DNA of 38,526 bases, from assembly GCF_000224515.1 (NCBI RefSeq), contig NZ_AGAF01000250.1, forward strand, positions 1 to 38,526, in the 5' to 3' direction. The notes beneath the pieces were generated by a model. That model saw only the letters and a list, made by a program, of their open reading frames with translations, did no database searches and was not told the origin of the DNA. Shown here piece by piece: positions 9,317-18,818 of the stretch. The position numbers were made by a program, and so were the translations under genes. The first letter of the stretch is position 1. Each line of letters begins with the position of its first letter. Source of the DNA: Desulfosporosinus sp. OT. Its GTDB lineage: Bacteria; Bacillota; Desulfitobacteriia; Desulfitobacteriales; Desulfitobacteriaceae.

Positions 9317-10114
9317 TTAGTCTTCTAATAATTCGCTACGAAAAGCCTTTAAGAATTTCTTACCAAACCGATCCTTACCTAAGAGAAAATCATTCGTGAT
9401 GACTGAGGTCATAATTTTCCTGTCCAGGGGATCGAGAATGGCAGCATCCATGTCAAACGCCATGCAAAGGGTTAAGAAATGTCGGTTTACAATCTTTCTC
9501 TTGGGTGAATTAAACGAAATATTGCTCAAGCCAGAAACTATCTTGACCTTTAAGATTCGTTTAATATCGGTCAGACACTGAAAAAACATCGTGGCATTAT
9601 TATGGCTTACAGCCTGGGGGAGTACCAGCGGATCGATATATAAGTTTGCTAAATCATAATTGTTTTTAGTTAGTATCTCGACGAGACGTTCTGAGAGGAC
9701 CATTCTCTCTTCAGCTGTTTTAGGAATTCCATTATCATCTAAAGTCAAGCCGACAACCGGACACTTATATTCCAGAACGAGAGGCAATACCTCATCAATA
9801 CGTTTTTTTTCTAAGGAAATCGAATTTATCAAAACGTTGCTTTTGTCCCCTTTAACAGTCTCTAACGCCTTCTTAATCGCTGCTGCTGACGTACTGTCGA
9901 TACATAAAGGTTTATCCGTTACCTCTTGAACTATGCGCACAAGCCACTCCATATTGACTACTTCGTCCCCTTGGGCAGTATTTAAATCTAAGTAGTCAGC
10001 TCCTGCTGCAACCTGTCTCAGTGCCAAGTCCTGGATAGCAGGGGCATCTTTATCATTAATCAATTGTCGAACACTCGGAATTGAGCTATTTAACTTCTCT
10101 CCAATAATCAGCAT
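9317..10114 (-). CDS. Pterin-binding methyltransferase (methylcorrinoid:tetrahydrofolate, methyltransferase II)
   Basis: Family PF00809 (DHPS/MeTr) TIM barrel of 265 residues, similar to AcsE/MeTr and O-demethylase component D. It likely transfers the methyl group between corrinoid protein and tetrahydrofolate, linking the operon to the Wood-Ljungdahl pathway. Motifs: IGEKLNSSIPSV at the N-terminus, AAGADYLDLNTAQG (pterin pocket), LCIDSTS, and SGLSNISFNSPKR. The ATG at 10114 is chosen because GGGAGG lies 10 bases upstream; the TTG at 10123 would be too close. It lies between the DUF2284 gene and the UroD-type methyltransferase, each about 65 bases away. Confidence 0.88.
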   Translation of the reverse strand: MLIIGEKLNSSIPSVRQLINDKDAPAIQDLALRQVAAGADYLDLNTAQGDEVVNMEWLVRIVQEVTDKPLCIDSTSAAAIKKALETVKGDKSNVLINSISLEKKRIDEVLPLVLEYKCPVVGLTLDDNGIPKTAEERMVLSERLVEILTKNNYDLANLYIDPLVLPQAVSHNNATMFFQCLTDIKRILKVKIVSGLSNISFNSPKRKIVNRHFLTLCMAFDMDAAILDPLDRKIMTSVITNDFLLGKDRFGKKFLKAFRSELLED

Positions 10115-10176
10115 GTCGGGCAATCCTCCCTAAGTCTAATTGTATCTACTGGGCTTCGTTACATTTTTACCTAAGT

Positions 10177-10731
10177 TCATACGTCAACGTTAAACAATAT
10201 AAGTCCTACATAGGAAACGGTATTTTTACCATTGTAATAAGGCATACCACAGGATTTTTCCAGGGTCAGAACGTCAATGCCGCAGGCTTCCACTGAGGTC
10301 ATAGCTTGGTCGGGGAATCGGCACGGCTCATTTTCCAAAAATGTGCACTTAGCACAGTAAGTGCAGGGACCAGCATTCAGGGGTAGGTTGTCATTTAAAG
10401 CGTAGTTTATCTCAAGGCTACCTAAGATCGTACGAAAAATGGTCGTATGTTTAACACCCGCTGCCATCATTCCTTTCCAATCAAAGGAACTTTTTAAATC
10501 ATGGACAGTTTGAAGAAGAAGACCTTGCTTAAAATGAAAAATTTCTTCTTTCAGGATGCTAATAGGGCCTACTGCGGGTGGACACATCCAGTTCTTGTTA
10601 TACGACCCACAAGTATTCTTTTCACACAAAGTCCTAAACTCTTCATTAAACTTCAGGTCTAAAACGTCTACTAGTGCAGCGTGGGTTGCCTGCAACTCTA
10701 AAGCTTCCCGGACCAAATTGGTAATGTCCAC
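10177..10731 (-). CDS. DUF2284 cysteine-rich metal-binding protein
   Basis: Cysteine-rich family thought to bind a metal or Fe-S cluster; the function is unknown. In 184 residues the cysteines fall in blocks: CEKNTCGSYNKNWMCPP (about 35-51), CTYCAKCTFLENEPCRFP (about 122-139), EACGID and KSCGMPYY. The GPCTYCAKC block resembles a cluster-binding motif and could carry electrons to or from the corrinoid system. It starts with GTG at 10731, behind GAGGGAGG. It is the first gene of the operon continuing through both methyltransferases, and two GntR-type operators lie 51-114 bases upstream of its start. Confidence 0.8.
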   Translation of the reverse strand: MDITNLVREALELQATHAALVDVLDLKFNEEFRTLCEKNTCGSYNKNWMCPPAVGPISILKEEIFHFKQGLLLQTVHDLKSSFDWKGMMAAGVKHTTIFRTILGSLEINYALNDNLPLNAGPCTYCAKCTFLENEPCRFPDQAMTSVEACGIDVLTLEKSCGMPYYNGKNTVSYVGLILFNVDV

Positions 10732-10781
10732 TCGATACCTCCCTCACACCTTGAGCACTTAAGCATTCTTAATACGTACTA

Positions 10782-10793
10782 TTGTCTATACAA
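10782..10793. promoter_or_regulatory. GntR/UTRA operator copy 1
   Basis: TTGTCTATACAA fits the GTnTAnAC core of HutC-subfamily GntR operators. It lies 51 bases upstream of the DUF2284 start and recurs at 10835 (inverted) and 12368. Confidence 0.65.
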
Positions 10794-10834
10794 ATTTATA
10801 GCCAAAAATATATAAATTATATAAAATGTACAAA

Positions 10835-10845
10835 TGTATAGACAA
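10835..10845. promoter_or_regulatory. GntR/UTRA operator copy 2 (inverted)
   Basis: TGTATAGACAA is the exact reverse complement of the shared TTGTCTATACA. The AT-rich DNA between this and copy 1 probably holds the promoter of the DUF2284 operon, so the two sites would flank it. Confidence 0.65.
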
Positions 10846-10870
10846 CTTATTTGTCCAAATAATAACACGC

Positions 10871-10900
10871 TTCAGTATAGAGCGTCAATACTGAATTTTT
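10871..10900. terminator. Hairpin between the second corrinoid protein gene and the operator region
   Basis: TTCAGTAT (10871-10878) pairs with ATACTGAA (10888-10895). A T-run follows on the plus strand only. It sits just past the stop of the minus-strand corrinoid protein gene and may separate the gntR unit from the next operon. Confidence 0.4.
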
Positions 10901-10917
10901 CAATAATTCTGTTCAGT

Positions 10918-11568
10918 TCAAAACCTCTTGCTCATACCTTCGTCTAATTCAAGAATTTGACGATAGATTCTCAATGCTTCCGTTACATCATTGGCGTAAA
11001 AGTCCGCACCTGTAAATTCTTTGACCTGCTGATTAACTGGATAGCCGCCGATCACAACCTTTACCTGATCTCTTAACCCGGCATCAACTAAAAGATCAAC
11101 GACTTTCTTAATCGAACCAATACAAAAGGATAGCAAAACACTGATCCCTAAAATTGATGCTTTCGTTTCACTTACAGCTTGAATGAACCTCTCAGGCCTT
11201 ACATCAACACCCAAGTCATGTACTTGAAAACCTGATGATCTTAAAAGGTAGATGATGATATTTTTACCAAGGTCATGAATGTCCCCTTCGATCGTGCCCA
11301 TAACAATTGATACACCATTAAGAGAATTATTTATTGGGATATGAGGTTCTAAAGCCTGCATAACCTCTTTAAGAATTTCTTCTGACATAATCAAATCCGA
11401 GAGATAATAGTGACTATCACTATATTTTTCGCCAACGATTTCTACGCCTCGACGGCAACTCTCAATGATCTCCACAGAGGAGTAGCCAGCTAGGATTCTT
11501 TCCTCGACCAGTCTAAGGGTTTCATCTTCATCAAGGTCCGCCATAGCTCTTTGTAGTTCGTCTTCCAT
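10918..11568 (-). CDS. Second corrinoid methyl-carrier protein
   Basis: Same two-domain architecture as the protein at 7209: helical cap (1-85) and B12-binding Rossmann domain with Asp96-Ile-His98-Asp-Leu-Gly101. It is 216 residues long and clearly diverged from the first, so this is not a recent duplication. It is cotranscribed with the regulator gene, whose stop lies 20 bases upstream. It may serve a different methyl donor, or act as a sensor partner of the regulator; the sequence does not decide. No dedicated methyltransferase I lies beside it. Confidence 0.88.
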   Translation of the reverse strand: MEDELQRAMADLDEDETLRLVEERILAGYSSVEIIESCRRGVEIVGEKYSDSHYYLSDLIMSEEILKEVMQALEPHIPINNSLNGVSIVMGTIEGDIHDLGKNIIIYLLRSSGFQVHDLGVDVRPERFIQAVSETKASILGISVLLSFCIGSIKKVVDLLVDAGLRDQVKVVIGGYPVNQQVKEFTGADFYANDVTEALRIYRQILELDEGMSKRF

Positions 11569-11588
11569 ATTATGAACCCCCGCCCAGC

Positions 11589-12344
11589 TTAATCTTTTTT
11601 ATACCATCCATCATAGCTCGTCAATTTATAACGATCTCCTCGGTAAACCGCTTTACTCCAACCCACAGGTTTAAAATCCGGGTCATAGATCGTCTGCTCA
11701 ATCAGAAACACAGGTGAGCTCGGTGCAATTCCGAGAATTAACGCTTCTTCTTCAGTACATGTCGCAACCTGGAGAACCTTTTTGGCGCTCATCGGCACGT
11801 ATTCCGTATGAGTTGCTATAAGACCTGGCAAACTTGGATCTTTCAGTTCGGATTCTAAGATCGGTTTACTCTTACTATAGATGGTGTATTTCACTTCATA
11901 GGAAAGACGTTCATCTTCAGCGGAAAGTACCGTTCGAAAATATAGGAGTCGCTTATGTTCTTCACTCACTTGAAACTTGGCCCGCAGCTCCTCATCGACT
12001 CGGATAATTTTAGCTTCTAAGAGAGTCGTTTTATAGTTCAAACCTCGCTGCTTAATTTCTTGGTTAAAATCATTCAGCTCAAAGACAATATTATCTAATT
12101 TAGGTGTGGCGACAAATGTCCCTTTGCCTTGCTGAGCATAAACCATACCGGCTAACACCAATTCTGAAATTGCTCGTCGGACCGTCATCCGGCTGATTTC
12201 AAAACGTGAGGAAATTTCGTGCTCGGTTGGTAAGGACTCACCTGGTTTAAGCTCACCTCTACGTATTTGATCTTCGATCAACTTAAATAATTGGTAGTAG
12301 ATTGGAATCACAGAACTCTTATCGATCATAGCGTCTTGAATCAC
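11589..12344 (-). CDS. GntR-family transcriptional regulator with UTRA domain (HutC subfamily)
   Basis: N-terminal winged helix (residues ~10-80) with the GntR signature LKPGESLPTEHEISSRF and a recognition helix SRMTVRRAISEL, followed by the GMVYAQQGKGTFVA wing. Residues ~95-250 form a UTRA ligand domain. The effector is unknown, but UTRA regulators usually bind a pathway substrate. A matching operator lies 24 bases upstream of its start, suggesting autoregulation, and two more lie before the DUF2284 operon. The start is taken as GTG at 12344 (AGGTG 6 bases ahead); an ATG at 12329 is possible. Confidence 0.93.
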   Translation of the reverse strand: MIQDAMIDKSSVIPIYYQLFKLIEDQIRRGELKPGESLPTEHEISSRFEISRMTVRRAISELVLAGMVYAQQGKGTFVATPKLDNIVFELNDFNQEIKQRGLNYKTTLLEAKIIRVDEELRAKFQVSEEHKRLLYFRTVLSAEDERLSYEVKYTIYSKSKPILESELKDPSLPGLIATHTEYVPMSAKKVLQVATCTEEEALILGIAPSSPVFLIEQTIYDPDFKPVGWSKAVYRGDRYKLTSYDGWYKKD

Positions 12345-12367
12345 CTAAAACACCTATTTCCATCTAA

Positions 12368-12378
12368 TTGTCTATACA
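12368..12378. promoter_or_regulatory. GntR/UTRA operator copy 3 (autoregulatory site)
   Basis: TTGTCTATACA, identical to the core of the copies at 10782 and 10835, lies 24 bases upstream of the regulator start codon. Confidence 0.6.
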
Positions 12379-12455
12379 TTCAAACATTTCTTAATTCTAG
12401 CATTCCCTCAAAAACGTGTCAACAAAGGGTTTGCGGCTTGAGCGTTGCATAATAA

Positions 12456-12486
12456 AACAGATGTACCAAATAAGTGTACATCTGTT
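12456..12486 (-). terminator. Terminator of asnS
   Basis: AACAGATGTAC (12456-12466) pairs perfectly with GTACATCTGTT (12476-12486). On the minus strand the stem is followed by TTTTATT. It lies about 70 bases past the asnS stop. Confidence 0.75.
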
Positions 12487-12557
12487 CAGAAATAATGGTC
12501 ATCCAAAGTTCTGGCCTTTAGCTCTAAGACTTCGGATCTACAAATTAAACTCAGCTC

Positions 12558-13949
12558 TTAAAACTCACAAGAGTTCGCTGTTCTCGGAAAAGAAACGACA
12601 TCTCGGATATTGGACATTCCGGTTAAATACATGATCACCCGTTCAAAACCAAGCCCGAACCCAGCATGTTTCACGCCACCGTACCTTCGAATATCCAGAT
12701 ACCAGCCGTAATCCTCTTCGTTCAACTTGGATTCCTTCATTCGGTTTTGCAATACCTCTAAGCGTTCTTCCCGTTGGCTTCCCCCAATAATTTCACCAAC
12801 CCCAGGAACTAGCAAATCCATAGCCGCTACAGTCTTATCATCGTCATTAAGCCTCATATAGAAGGCCTTAATTCCTTTCGGATAATCCGATACGAAAACT
12901 GGTTTTTTGAAGATTTTTTCGGTCAGATAGCGCTCATGCTCGGTTTGAAGATCGGTTCCCCACTGTACAGGGTACTCAAAGTTAGCATTTTCCTTTTCCA
13001 ACAACTCTACGGCTTCAGTATACGTGATATGCCCAAATTCAGAGCCTAAGATATTTTCCAGCCGATCAAACAAGGTCTTATCGACAAAATTATTAAAGAA
13101 GGCCATTTCTTCAGGAGCATTGTCCATAGCATATTGAATAACGAATTTCATCAACTCTTCGGCCAGGTTCATGTTGTCCGCAAGATCAGCGAACGCGATC
13201 TCCGGTTCGATCATCCAAAATTCTGCCGCATGTCTCGCAGTATTAGAATTTTCGGCTCGAAACGTAGGTCCAAACGTATACACGTTGCGGAAGGCCATAC
13301 AGTACGTCTCAACATTGAGCTGGCCACTAACCGTAAGACTCGCCATCCGACCAAAAAAATCTTTGGAAAAATCGACGTTACTGGCTTCGTCCAGAGGAGG
13401 TTTAGCCATATCCAGGGCTGTCACCCTAAACATTTCCCCTGCACCCTCGGCATCGCTTCCCGTAATAATTGGAGTATGCACATAAACATAGCCTTTTTCC
13501 TGAAAGAACTTATGAATCGCGTAGGCAACAACAGAACGTACGCGAAAGACAGCAGCAAATGTATTCGTTCTGGGACGCAAATGCGCAATCGTTCGTAAAT
13601 ATTCAAAGGTATGCCTCTTTTTCTGCAGAGGATAATCTGCTGCGGCTAGGGCGAGCACCTCGATCTGTTCCGCTTTCAATTCGAACGGTTGTTTTGCGCC
13701 AGGTGTAGCAACCAGCGTTCCTTGAATACGCAGGGCAGAACTAATCGTTAACTTTCCAATCTCCGCAAAGTTGGCAAGACTATCTTCAAAAACCACTTGA
13801 ATGTTTTCAAAGAAGCTTCCGTCATTGATTTCAATAAAACCGAAGGCTTTAGAGGAGCGTACCGTCCGTACCCAACCAGATAGCTCTACCGTCTGATTGA
13901 GAAACCGCTCCGTCTCTCTGTAAATTTCCTTAACTGTTACCGATTGCAT
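12558..13949 (-). CDS. asnS: Asparaginyl-tRNA synthetase
   Basis: Class IIb synthetase charging tRNA-Asn. It has an N-terminal OB anticodon-binding domain (residues ~15-100, [14 protein letters not shown]), then the catalytic core with motif 2 ([20 protein letters not shown]) and motif 3 ([15 protein letters not shown]), ending [10 protein letters not shown]. At 463 residues it has the normal length. The ATG at 13949 follows GAGGAGG with a 6-base gap; the upstream in-frame start at 13964 overlaps that site. A promoter at 14003-14031 lies directly upstream. A decayed piece of asnS sequence is found at 4170-4285. Confidence 0.97.
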   Translation of the reverse strand: MQSVTVKEIYRETERFLNQTVELSGWVRTVRSSKAFGFIEINDGSFFENIQVVFEDSLANFAEIGKLTISSALRIQGTLVATPGAKQPFELKAEQIEVLALAAADYPLQKKRHTFEYLRTIAHLRPRTNTFAAVFRVRSVVAYAIHKFFQEKGYVYVHTPIITGSDAEGAGEMFRVTALDMAKPPLDEASNVDFSKDFFGRMASLTVSGQLNVETYCMAFRNVYTFGPTFRAENSNTARHAAEFWMIEPEIAFADLADNMNLAEELMKFVIQYAMDNAPEEMAFFNNFVDKTLFDRLENILGSEFGHITYTEAVELLEKENANFEYPVQWGTDLQTEHERYLTEKIFKKPVFVSDYPKGIKAFYMRLNDDDKTVAAMDLLVPGVGEIIGGSQREERLEVLQNRMKESKLNEEDYGWYLDIRRYGGVKHAGFGLGFERVIMYLTGMSNIRDVVSFPRTANSCEF

Positions 13950-14002
13950 GTTAATCCTCCTCAAAATGTCCCATTGAGGGTCTAAGAATTTCCTGATTTT
14001 AA

Positions 14003-14031
14003 ATTATACATGATTAAAAACTTAACTTCAA
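14003..14031 (-). promoter_or_regulatory. Sigma-A type promoter of asnS
   Basis: On the minus strand TTGAAG and a perfect TATAAT are separated by exactly 17 bases. The -35 box overlaps the stop codon of the upstream chemoreceptor gene. No T-box leader fits in the short stretch to the asnS start. Confidence 0.75.
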
Positions 14032-16046
14032 ATTTCAAAGCGCTTACTTTGGACCTTCAATTCTTCCATCAATAAAATCAACTGCCGCGCCCTATCTCGA
14101 ATCATACTGACCGTGGCACTCATTTCCTCTGTTGAAGCGGCAATCTCTTCTGCGGATGCAGCATCCTCTTGGGTCATACCCGCGATCTCAGAGACTGACT
14201 TCGTTATGGCCTGCCCCATCCGAACAACTTCTTGAACCTCGCCCTCCATTACCCCCAGAAGATGAGAGACTGTTTTTGTTCCCTGAGAAATCTCCATAAA
14301 TTGCCCCAAGGCCCGATCCCCAATTCCTGATTGTTCCTCGATCAGACAGACTGCTTCTTCTGAAGCTCGGGCTGAATTTTCAACATTCAGAGTCACTTGA
14401 TCGATCAAACCTGCGATTTGAGAGGCACTTTGTCGGGACCCTTCAGCCAGTTTGCGAACTTCTTCAGCCACAACGGCAAATCCTCGACCGGCTTCCCCGG
14501 CGCGGGCCGCCTCAATAGCTGCATTAAGGGCGAGAAGATTAGTCTGCTCAGAAATCCCAGTAATGATCTGCGTAATCCCGCGAATTTGCCCCGTCTGCTC
14601 GGTGAGAATATGGCTGGCGGTCTGGATCTCCCCGACTTTAGAAGAGAAGATTCGCATCTTGTCCGCCAAGTCTTGCATGATTTCTTCGCCACGCAGTGTC
14701 CGTTCCGCTACGTCAGAAGTACTGCCGGCGACGCGTTCCATGTGATCCGCCAAGATTTGGACGCTTTTATTGATCCCTTCACTTTGCACACCCATCTCAC
14801 TCGTACTCTGGGCAATCTTTTGAGCACCACCGGCTACCTGACTGACACTCAAGGCCACTTGGTCTGCTCCTTGCGAGGTCTGGTCGGTTGCGCTTGAAAT
14901 TTCCCTCGTTGAATCCTCTACCTGGGCTACTGCTTGGTTAATCGAGAAACATATCTCTTTGGTATTATCCAGCATCTTTTTCATGGAATTGGCCAGGATC
15001 TCTAACTCCCCATACCAACCTGTCTTAATGGCAACGTTTAAGTTACCTGTGGCTAAAACCTCTGCATCTTCTGCTAACTGAATCAGGGGTCGGGTAAAGC
15101 TTAGCGAAACAAAATAACCTGAAACCACGCCAAAGAAAAGCACCAGTAACCCCACCATGAAGACCCACAGTTTTAAGGAGTTTAACTCTTCAATTACGCC
15201 TTGCCGGGAGAGCACCGTCTTAATATAGCCCTTTACTTCCCCTTGATAGTTTTTAAAAGGAACGAGCAAAATATTGAACTGACCGTCCTCGCTCACCGTA
15301 AATTGAGTTTTGCCCGTGACGAGTGTTTGCAGCGAATTTTTCGATACTGGGAAATCATCTGGTCCAGTGCCCGCCAAAAGTCCTCCATTCTCCTTCACGT
15401 TTTTGACCATAGACGTTGCCGGATCCAGAAGATAGATAAAATAGTCCCCCGGGTTCTTCTTCTGTAAGGTTCTTAAAAAGTCATCACCGAAATTCATTCC
15501 ATATTCCGCACTCCCCACCCACTGATCTTGATACTTGACGGGTACTACCACTCGAAATCCATATCCCTCGACACCCTCTTCCAGCCCTTCCACCATCTTA
15601 TGCTCTTTGTTGGCCGCCACGACCGTAGGTCGAATTTTCGAAAGATCATCTCCAAATTTGTTGGGGGAATGGGCGCGATAAAAGGAAACAGCCGGTGATA
15701 GATGAAACTGGAGTTGGCTGAAGCCTTCTTGCTTGATCACTTCAAAAACCGGTTGAACCAGCCGCGCGAGGGTAACCCGATCCTGTTCTGCTAAAGCCTT
15801 AGCCACATCCGGATTCATGGTCATCGATAGAGCTAAAGACTTCGCACGTTCCAGGCGATTAAGAAATTCATCCTGTATTCCTTGATCTACAAGTTTCTCC
15901 GTTTGGAGCTCACTCGTTTTGAGTAGCTTTTGGGCATTCCATAGGCTTGCCCCTGATAACGCTGCCACCACAACAATGACCACTACACCAGCTAAAAAGG
16001 TAATTCGGGTCTTAATTGACATGGAACGTTTGATCCTTATCGACAT
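14028..16046 (-). CDS. Methyl-accepting chemotaxis protein
   Basis: Membrane chemoreceptor of 672 residues. TM1 lies at about 12-34. A periplasmic-type sensor follows (about 35-290), with a [17 protein letters not shown] segment typical of dCache_3-like domains. TM2 is at about 292-314, followed by HAMP ([21 protein letters not shown]) and a long cytoplasmic coiled coil with the signalling hairpin [19 protein letters not shown]. No C-terminal NWETF-type tether for CheR is visible. The ATG at 16046 follows GGGGGGAG. It stands alone, with no che genes nearby; the ligand is unknown. Confidence 0.95.
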   Translation of the reverse strand: MSIRIKRSMSIKTRITFLAGVVVIVVVAALSGASLWNAQKLLKTSELQTEKLVDQGIQDEFLNRLERAKSLALSMTMNPDVAKALAEQDRVTLARLVQPVFEVIKQEGFSQLQFHLSPAVSFYRAHSPNKFGDDLSKIRPTVVAANKEHKMVEGLEEGVEGYGFRVVVPVKYQDQWVGSAEYGMNFGDDFLRTLQKKNPGDYFIYLLDPATSMVKNVKENGGLLAGTGPDDFPVSKNSLQTLVTGKTQFTVSEDGQFNILLVPFKNYQGEVKGYIKTVLSRQGVIEELNSLKLWVFMVGLLVLFFGVVSGYFVSLSFTRPLIQLAEDAEVLATGNLNVAIKTGWYGELEILANSMKKMLDNTKEICFSINQAVAQVEDSTREISSATDQTSQGADQVALSVSQVAGGAQKIAQSTSEMGVQSEGINKSVQILADHMERVAGSTSDVAERTLRGEEIMQDLADKMRIFSSKVGEIQTASHILTEQTGQIRGITQIITGISEQTNLLALNAAIEAARAGEAGRGFAVVAEEVRKLAEGSRQSASQIAGLIDQVTLNVENSARASEEAVCLIEEQSGIGDRALGQFMEISQGTKTVSHLLGVMEGEVQEVVRMGQAITKSVSEIAGMTQEDAASAEEIAASTEEMSATVSMIRDRARQLILLMEELKVQSKRFEI

Positions 16047-16190
16047 ATAAAATCTCCCCCCAGCTCTTAACGCTTAAATAATCAGACTTTTCCATTTATT
16101 ATCCACAATAAAAAACCAGCTATCGATTAGGCTGGATTAAACAAATTTACTGTCAAACTTTGCTCTGTGTTAAAAATTAATGGACAAATT

Positions 16191-16222
16191 AGCCTCGAAG
16201 AAATATTTCTCTCTTCGAGGCT
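16191..16222. terminator. Perfect 11-bp hairpin
   Basis: AGCCTCGAAGA (16191-16201) pairs with TCTTCGAGGCT (16212-16222). No gene ends directly at it; it may be a leftover terminator or a structured leader element upstream of the chemoreceptor gene. Confidence 0.45.
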
Positions 16223-16424
16223 TAATATTATACTCATACCTACAAGGGTCTAACTAATTGAATTGAAGTTCACCTCTTTTAAAACAATTTATGAAGGTTG
16301 GGTTACTTCTTAATAATTTTGTAACAAATTATTGCTATTTTACAATGGTTAAGAAAAAACAAATGAAATCTACACGACATAATTAATGTCTGGTTCACGA
16401 CGAAAAAAATCCGCATATACCCTT

Positions 16425-16480
16425 ATGTAAAACTAACACAGCACCCAATCTCTTCATTGGGTGCTGTGTTAGTTTTACAT
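16425..16480. terminator. Perfect 25-bp hairpin, bidirectional terminator
   Basis: The arms 16425-16449 and 16456-16480 are fully complementary around a six-base loop (CTCTTC). The GC-rich upper stem (GCACCCAAT/ATTGGGTGC) is flanked by AAAAC/GTTTT. It lies 38 bases past the stop of the minus-strand DUF523 gene and should end the Uma2-MutS-TudS transcript. Confidence 0.8.
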
Positions 16481-16517
16481 GATTCTTAAAGTTTAAGGCG
16501 CCTCATCATTTTTCTCA

Positions 16518-17000
16518 TTAGGTGTCATCACCTAATAACTTGATTAAATTCTCTTCAGTCAGTTCCTCTTCCGAATAAATAGGGATATTAGACTCTTTCA
16601 ATATTGCAGCGGTTACCCCCTGCCCCAGTAATATTCGATGGGTAAAGGTTCCATCATAAATGGTGTTCACTCCACAGGAAGGACTTCGTTCCTTAAGGAT
16701 TGCCGCAGTTACTTTAACCATTTCCCCAATCTTAATCGTTTCCTTTGCCCCTTGGATGAATTGTTGCGTAACGTCTTCTCCCAGTTCCCCTTTGACCATA
16801 CATCGTCCGGCCAGGACATCCTGCCCTGTCCCAGCGATAATTTCCACCGGAAACCGGGGAGTAGTCAACCCACCGAGCTGTTCTGGACAAACCGGGATGA
16901 ATTTTCCCTGAGAACTGTATTTCTGGATCAAGGCATGGGCATTTGCTTTACCATCGTATTTCGTATTCAGCCCAAACAAACACGCGCTGACAATAATCAC
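16518..17000 (-). CDS. DUF523 / TudS-like Fe-S desulfidase
   Basis: DUF523 includes TudS, a [4Fe-4S] enzyme removing sulfur from thiouracil-type bases. The three expected cluster cysteines are present: Cys7 in SACLFG, Cys38 in VCPEQ and Cys109 in SPSCG. The conserved CPEQLGGLTTPR and RSPSCG motifs are intact, and 160 residues is the usual single-domain length. It starts with GTG at 17000, overlapping the upstream stop by four bases (GTGA), so it is translationally coupled to the MutS-like gene. The exact substrate here is not shown. Confidence 0.85.
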   Translation of the reverse strand: MIIVSACLFGLNTKYDGKANAHALIQKYSSQGKFIPVCPEQLGGLTTPRFPVEIIAGTGQDVLAGRCMVKGELGEDVTQQFIQGAKETIKIGEMVKVTAAILKERSPSCGVNTIYDGTFTHRILLGQGVTAAILKESNIPIYSEEELTEENLIKLLGDDT

Positions 17001-18814
17001 AGGGTACCCTCCCCCTCCACATCAATTCCAGCCATTTTGATCAGATACATAGCATTGCGAGTCGTAGAGATCCCAGTCCTAAGTCTATAGTCAAATCGAA
17101 TCTGATCGTCTTGATAATACTCTCGGAAATGATAGTTTCGAATCTTGCGAGCGCTTTCTCGTTCTAGCTCTCCTAATTCCAAATCATGGGTAGATACCAT
17201 TCCCATCGAGCCCGCTTTACTCAGTTGCCGAATTAAAACCTTGGCCCCGGCGTGACGATCCTGCGAATTTGTCCCTTTAAAGATCTCATCTAAGAGGAAG
17301 AAGATTTTTTTGTCTGCTGTCTTCGAAGCAATGACAATCTGTTTGATTCGTAATAATTCTGCGTAGAATGAAGAGATATTTTCGCCAAGGTTATCGCTCA
17401 CGCGCATACAAGTATAAATCTGAAACAGCGAACACCTAAAGGACTGAGCATAAACTGGCGCCCCTGCATAGGCCAACACAAGATTAATACCCACCGTCCG
17501 CAGTAATGTGCTCTTTCCTGACATATTGGAACCCGTTATTAACAATATTCCAGACTGCTTTTCAATCGATAAATCATTGCAAACGGACTCTCTTAGAAGC
17601 GGGTGTCCCATTTTAACTGCGGCAATCCCTGGATTTTCCGCAATTAGTTCTGGGTATCTCCAAGTTTGGTGATCGAAGTGAATGATTGACAAACTGGCTA
17701 GGGCCTCCAATTCGGCGATCGTATCCACCCACCGATCGAGCGAACGACCCGATTTCTCTTTCCATGATTCCAAGGCAATCATGCATTGGATATCCCACAG
17801 CGTTAAGATATTAATAACTAAGAACATAGCATTACTGCGATTCGCTATTAAATCGGCCAGACTCGCTAGTTTTCTGATTTGTTCCGAAGCAGACTTACCT
17901 TCACGATCACGTAAGCCCTTTTTTAGAGACTGCAGGTGCTGCGCTTGAAATGATCGCTTTTCAAACCTCTCTAACATCTTTTCATAAACTTTAATACTTT
18001 CCTTATAAGCATAGACTGCATTGAGCACTTTGCCCCTTTGCTTTCCCCAAAAGAGTATGATCGATTGAATTAAACAACCCGTCAGGGGATACCAAAAAGA
18101 AACTCTCGAGGTCTCAAAATAAAGGAATAAAAACAGTATCGTTATGAGCGGCAGCGCCCGAGCTAGAATGAGTACATCAAGACGCAGATAGGTAGCATCA
18201 AATGTCTTGGCCCATTCAATCATGCCTTTAGGAGAGCTCAACGTGCGCTTTGTCATGCTGGCATCCGCTAAAAAACGCTGACGCCAAGCTAGATTTTTCG
18301 TCATCTCCTGGATTGCTTCTTGTCTTTCAATAATCGGACCGATTTCCACTGGGGGCTCGGACAACCTCTCTTTCAGCGTTTCCCTTCCTCTAAAGGTCCT
18401 GGCTGTATTGATCCATTGAAACAATGAGCCCAAGCCAAAAAGATCGAGATCGCCTGAGTAAGGGTGAGCTGGATCTTTGAAGTCCTCACCTGAATCTAAG
18501 AAGGATTTCCATTCGCCAGCGAGACGCTTCAAAGCTTGATCATAACCTTCATAAAGCAACCGCAGATAACTTTGGCGTTGTCTTAAGGTTTGGTGCCAAA
18601 TAACTAAGGCTGCAAACGCAACAACGGTAATAACAACAGTACTTATACTCAATGAAGTACGATGAGTCCAATAAAAAAATACGGCCAGCCCACTGCCAGC
18701 AAGGAACATCACAAGTCTTATATTGCTTAAACGGTTGATCGTCTGAGTTAAGTTCTCTAACCGCCGCTTATAATACGCTTTTCGTTTTTCATACTGTTTC
18801 TTGGGTTCTAACAA
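16997..18814 (-). CDS. Membrane-associated MutS-like ATPase
   Basis: A MutS-family ATPase lacking the mismatch-recognition and connector domains, so it is not MutS1. Two N-terminal hydrophobic helices (about 34-48, 58-73) and another pair (about 218-255) suggest membrane attachment. The C-terminal ATPase has Walker A TGSNMSGKST (about 427-436), Walker B FFLLDEIFKGTNS and VSTHDLEL. There is no Smr endonuclease domain as in MutS2. The start is placed at TTG 18814, because GGAGG lies 7 bases before it and it begins just after the Uma2 stop; an upstream in-frame start at 18862 would overlap Uma2. The cellular role of this subfamily is not established. Confidence 0.85.
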   Translation of the reverse strand: MLEPKKQYEKRKAYYKRRLENLTQTINRLSNIRLVMFLAGSGLAVFFYWTHRTSLSISTVVITVVAFAALVIWHQTLRQRQSYLRLLYEGYDQALKRLAGEWKSFLDSGEDFKDPAHPYSGDLDLFGLGSLFQWINTARTFRGRETLKERLSEPPVEIGPIIERQEAIQEMTKNLAWRQRFLADASMTKRTLSSPKGMIEWAKTFDATYLRLDVLILARALPLITILFLFLYFETSRVSFWYPLTGCLIQSIILFWGKQRGKVLNAVYAYKESIKVYEKMLERFEKRSFQAQHLQSLKKGLRDREGKSASEQIRKLASLADLIANRSNAMFLVINILTLWDIQCMIALESWKEKSGRSLDRWVDTIAELEALASLSIIHFDHQTWRYPELIAENPGIAAVKMGHPLLRESVCNDLSIEKQSGILLITGSNMSGKSTLLRTVGINLVLAYAGAPVYAQSFRCSLFQIYTCMRVSDNLGENISSFYAELLRIKQIVIASKTADKKIFFLLDEIFKGTNSQDRHAGAKVLIRQLSKAGSMGMVSTHDLELGELERESARKIRNYHFREYYQDDQIRFDYRLRTGISTTRNAMYLIKMAGIDVEGEGTL

Positions 18815-18818
18815 ATAT

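Larger units (their letters stand above)
16047..16517. other. Gene-free interval with several hairpins
   Basis: No coding frame is supported. It contains the long hairpin at 16425-16480, the stem at 16191-16222, and a weaker CCAGC/GCTGG stem near 16115-16136 followed by a T-run on the minus strand. The rest is AT-rich and probably includes the chemoreceptor promoter, which I cannot place with confidence. Confidence 0.6.
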
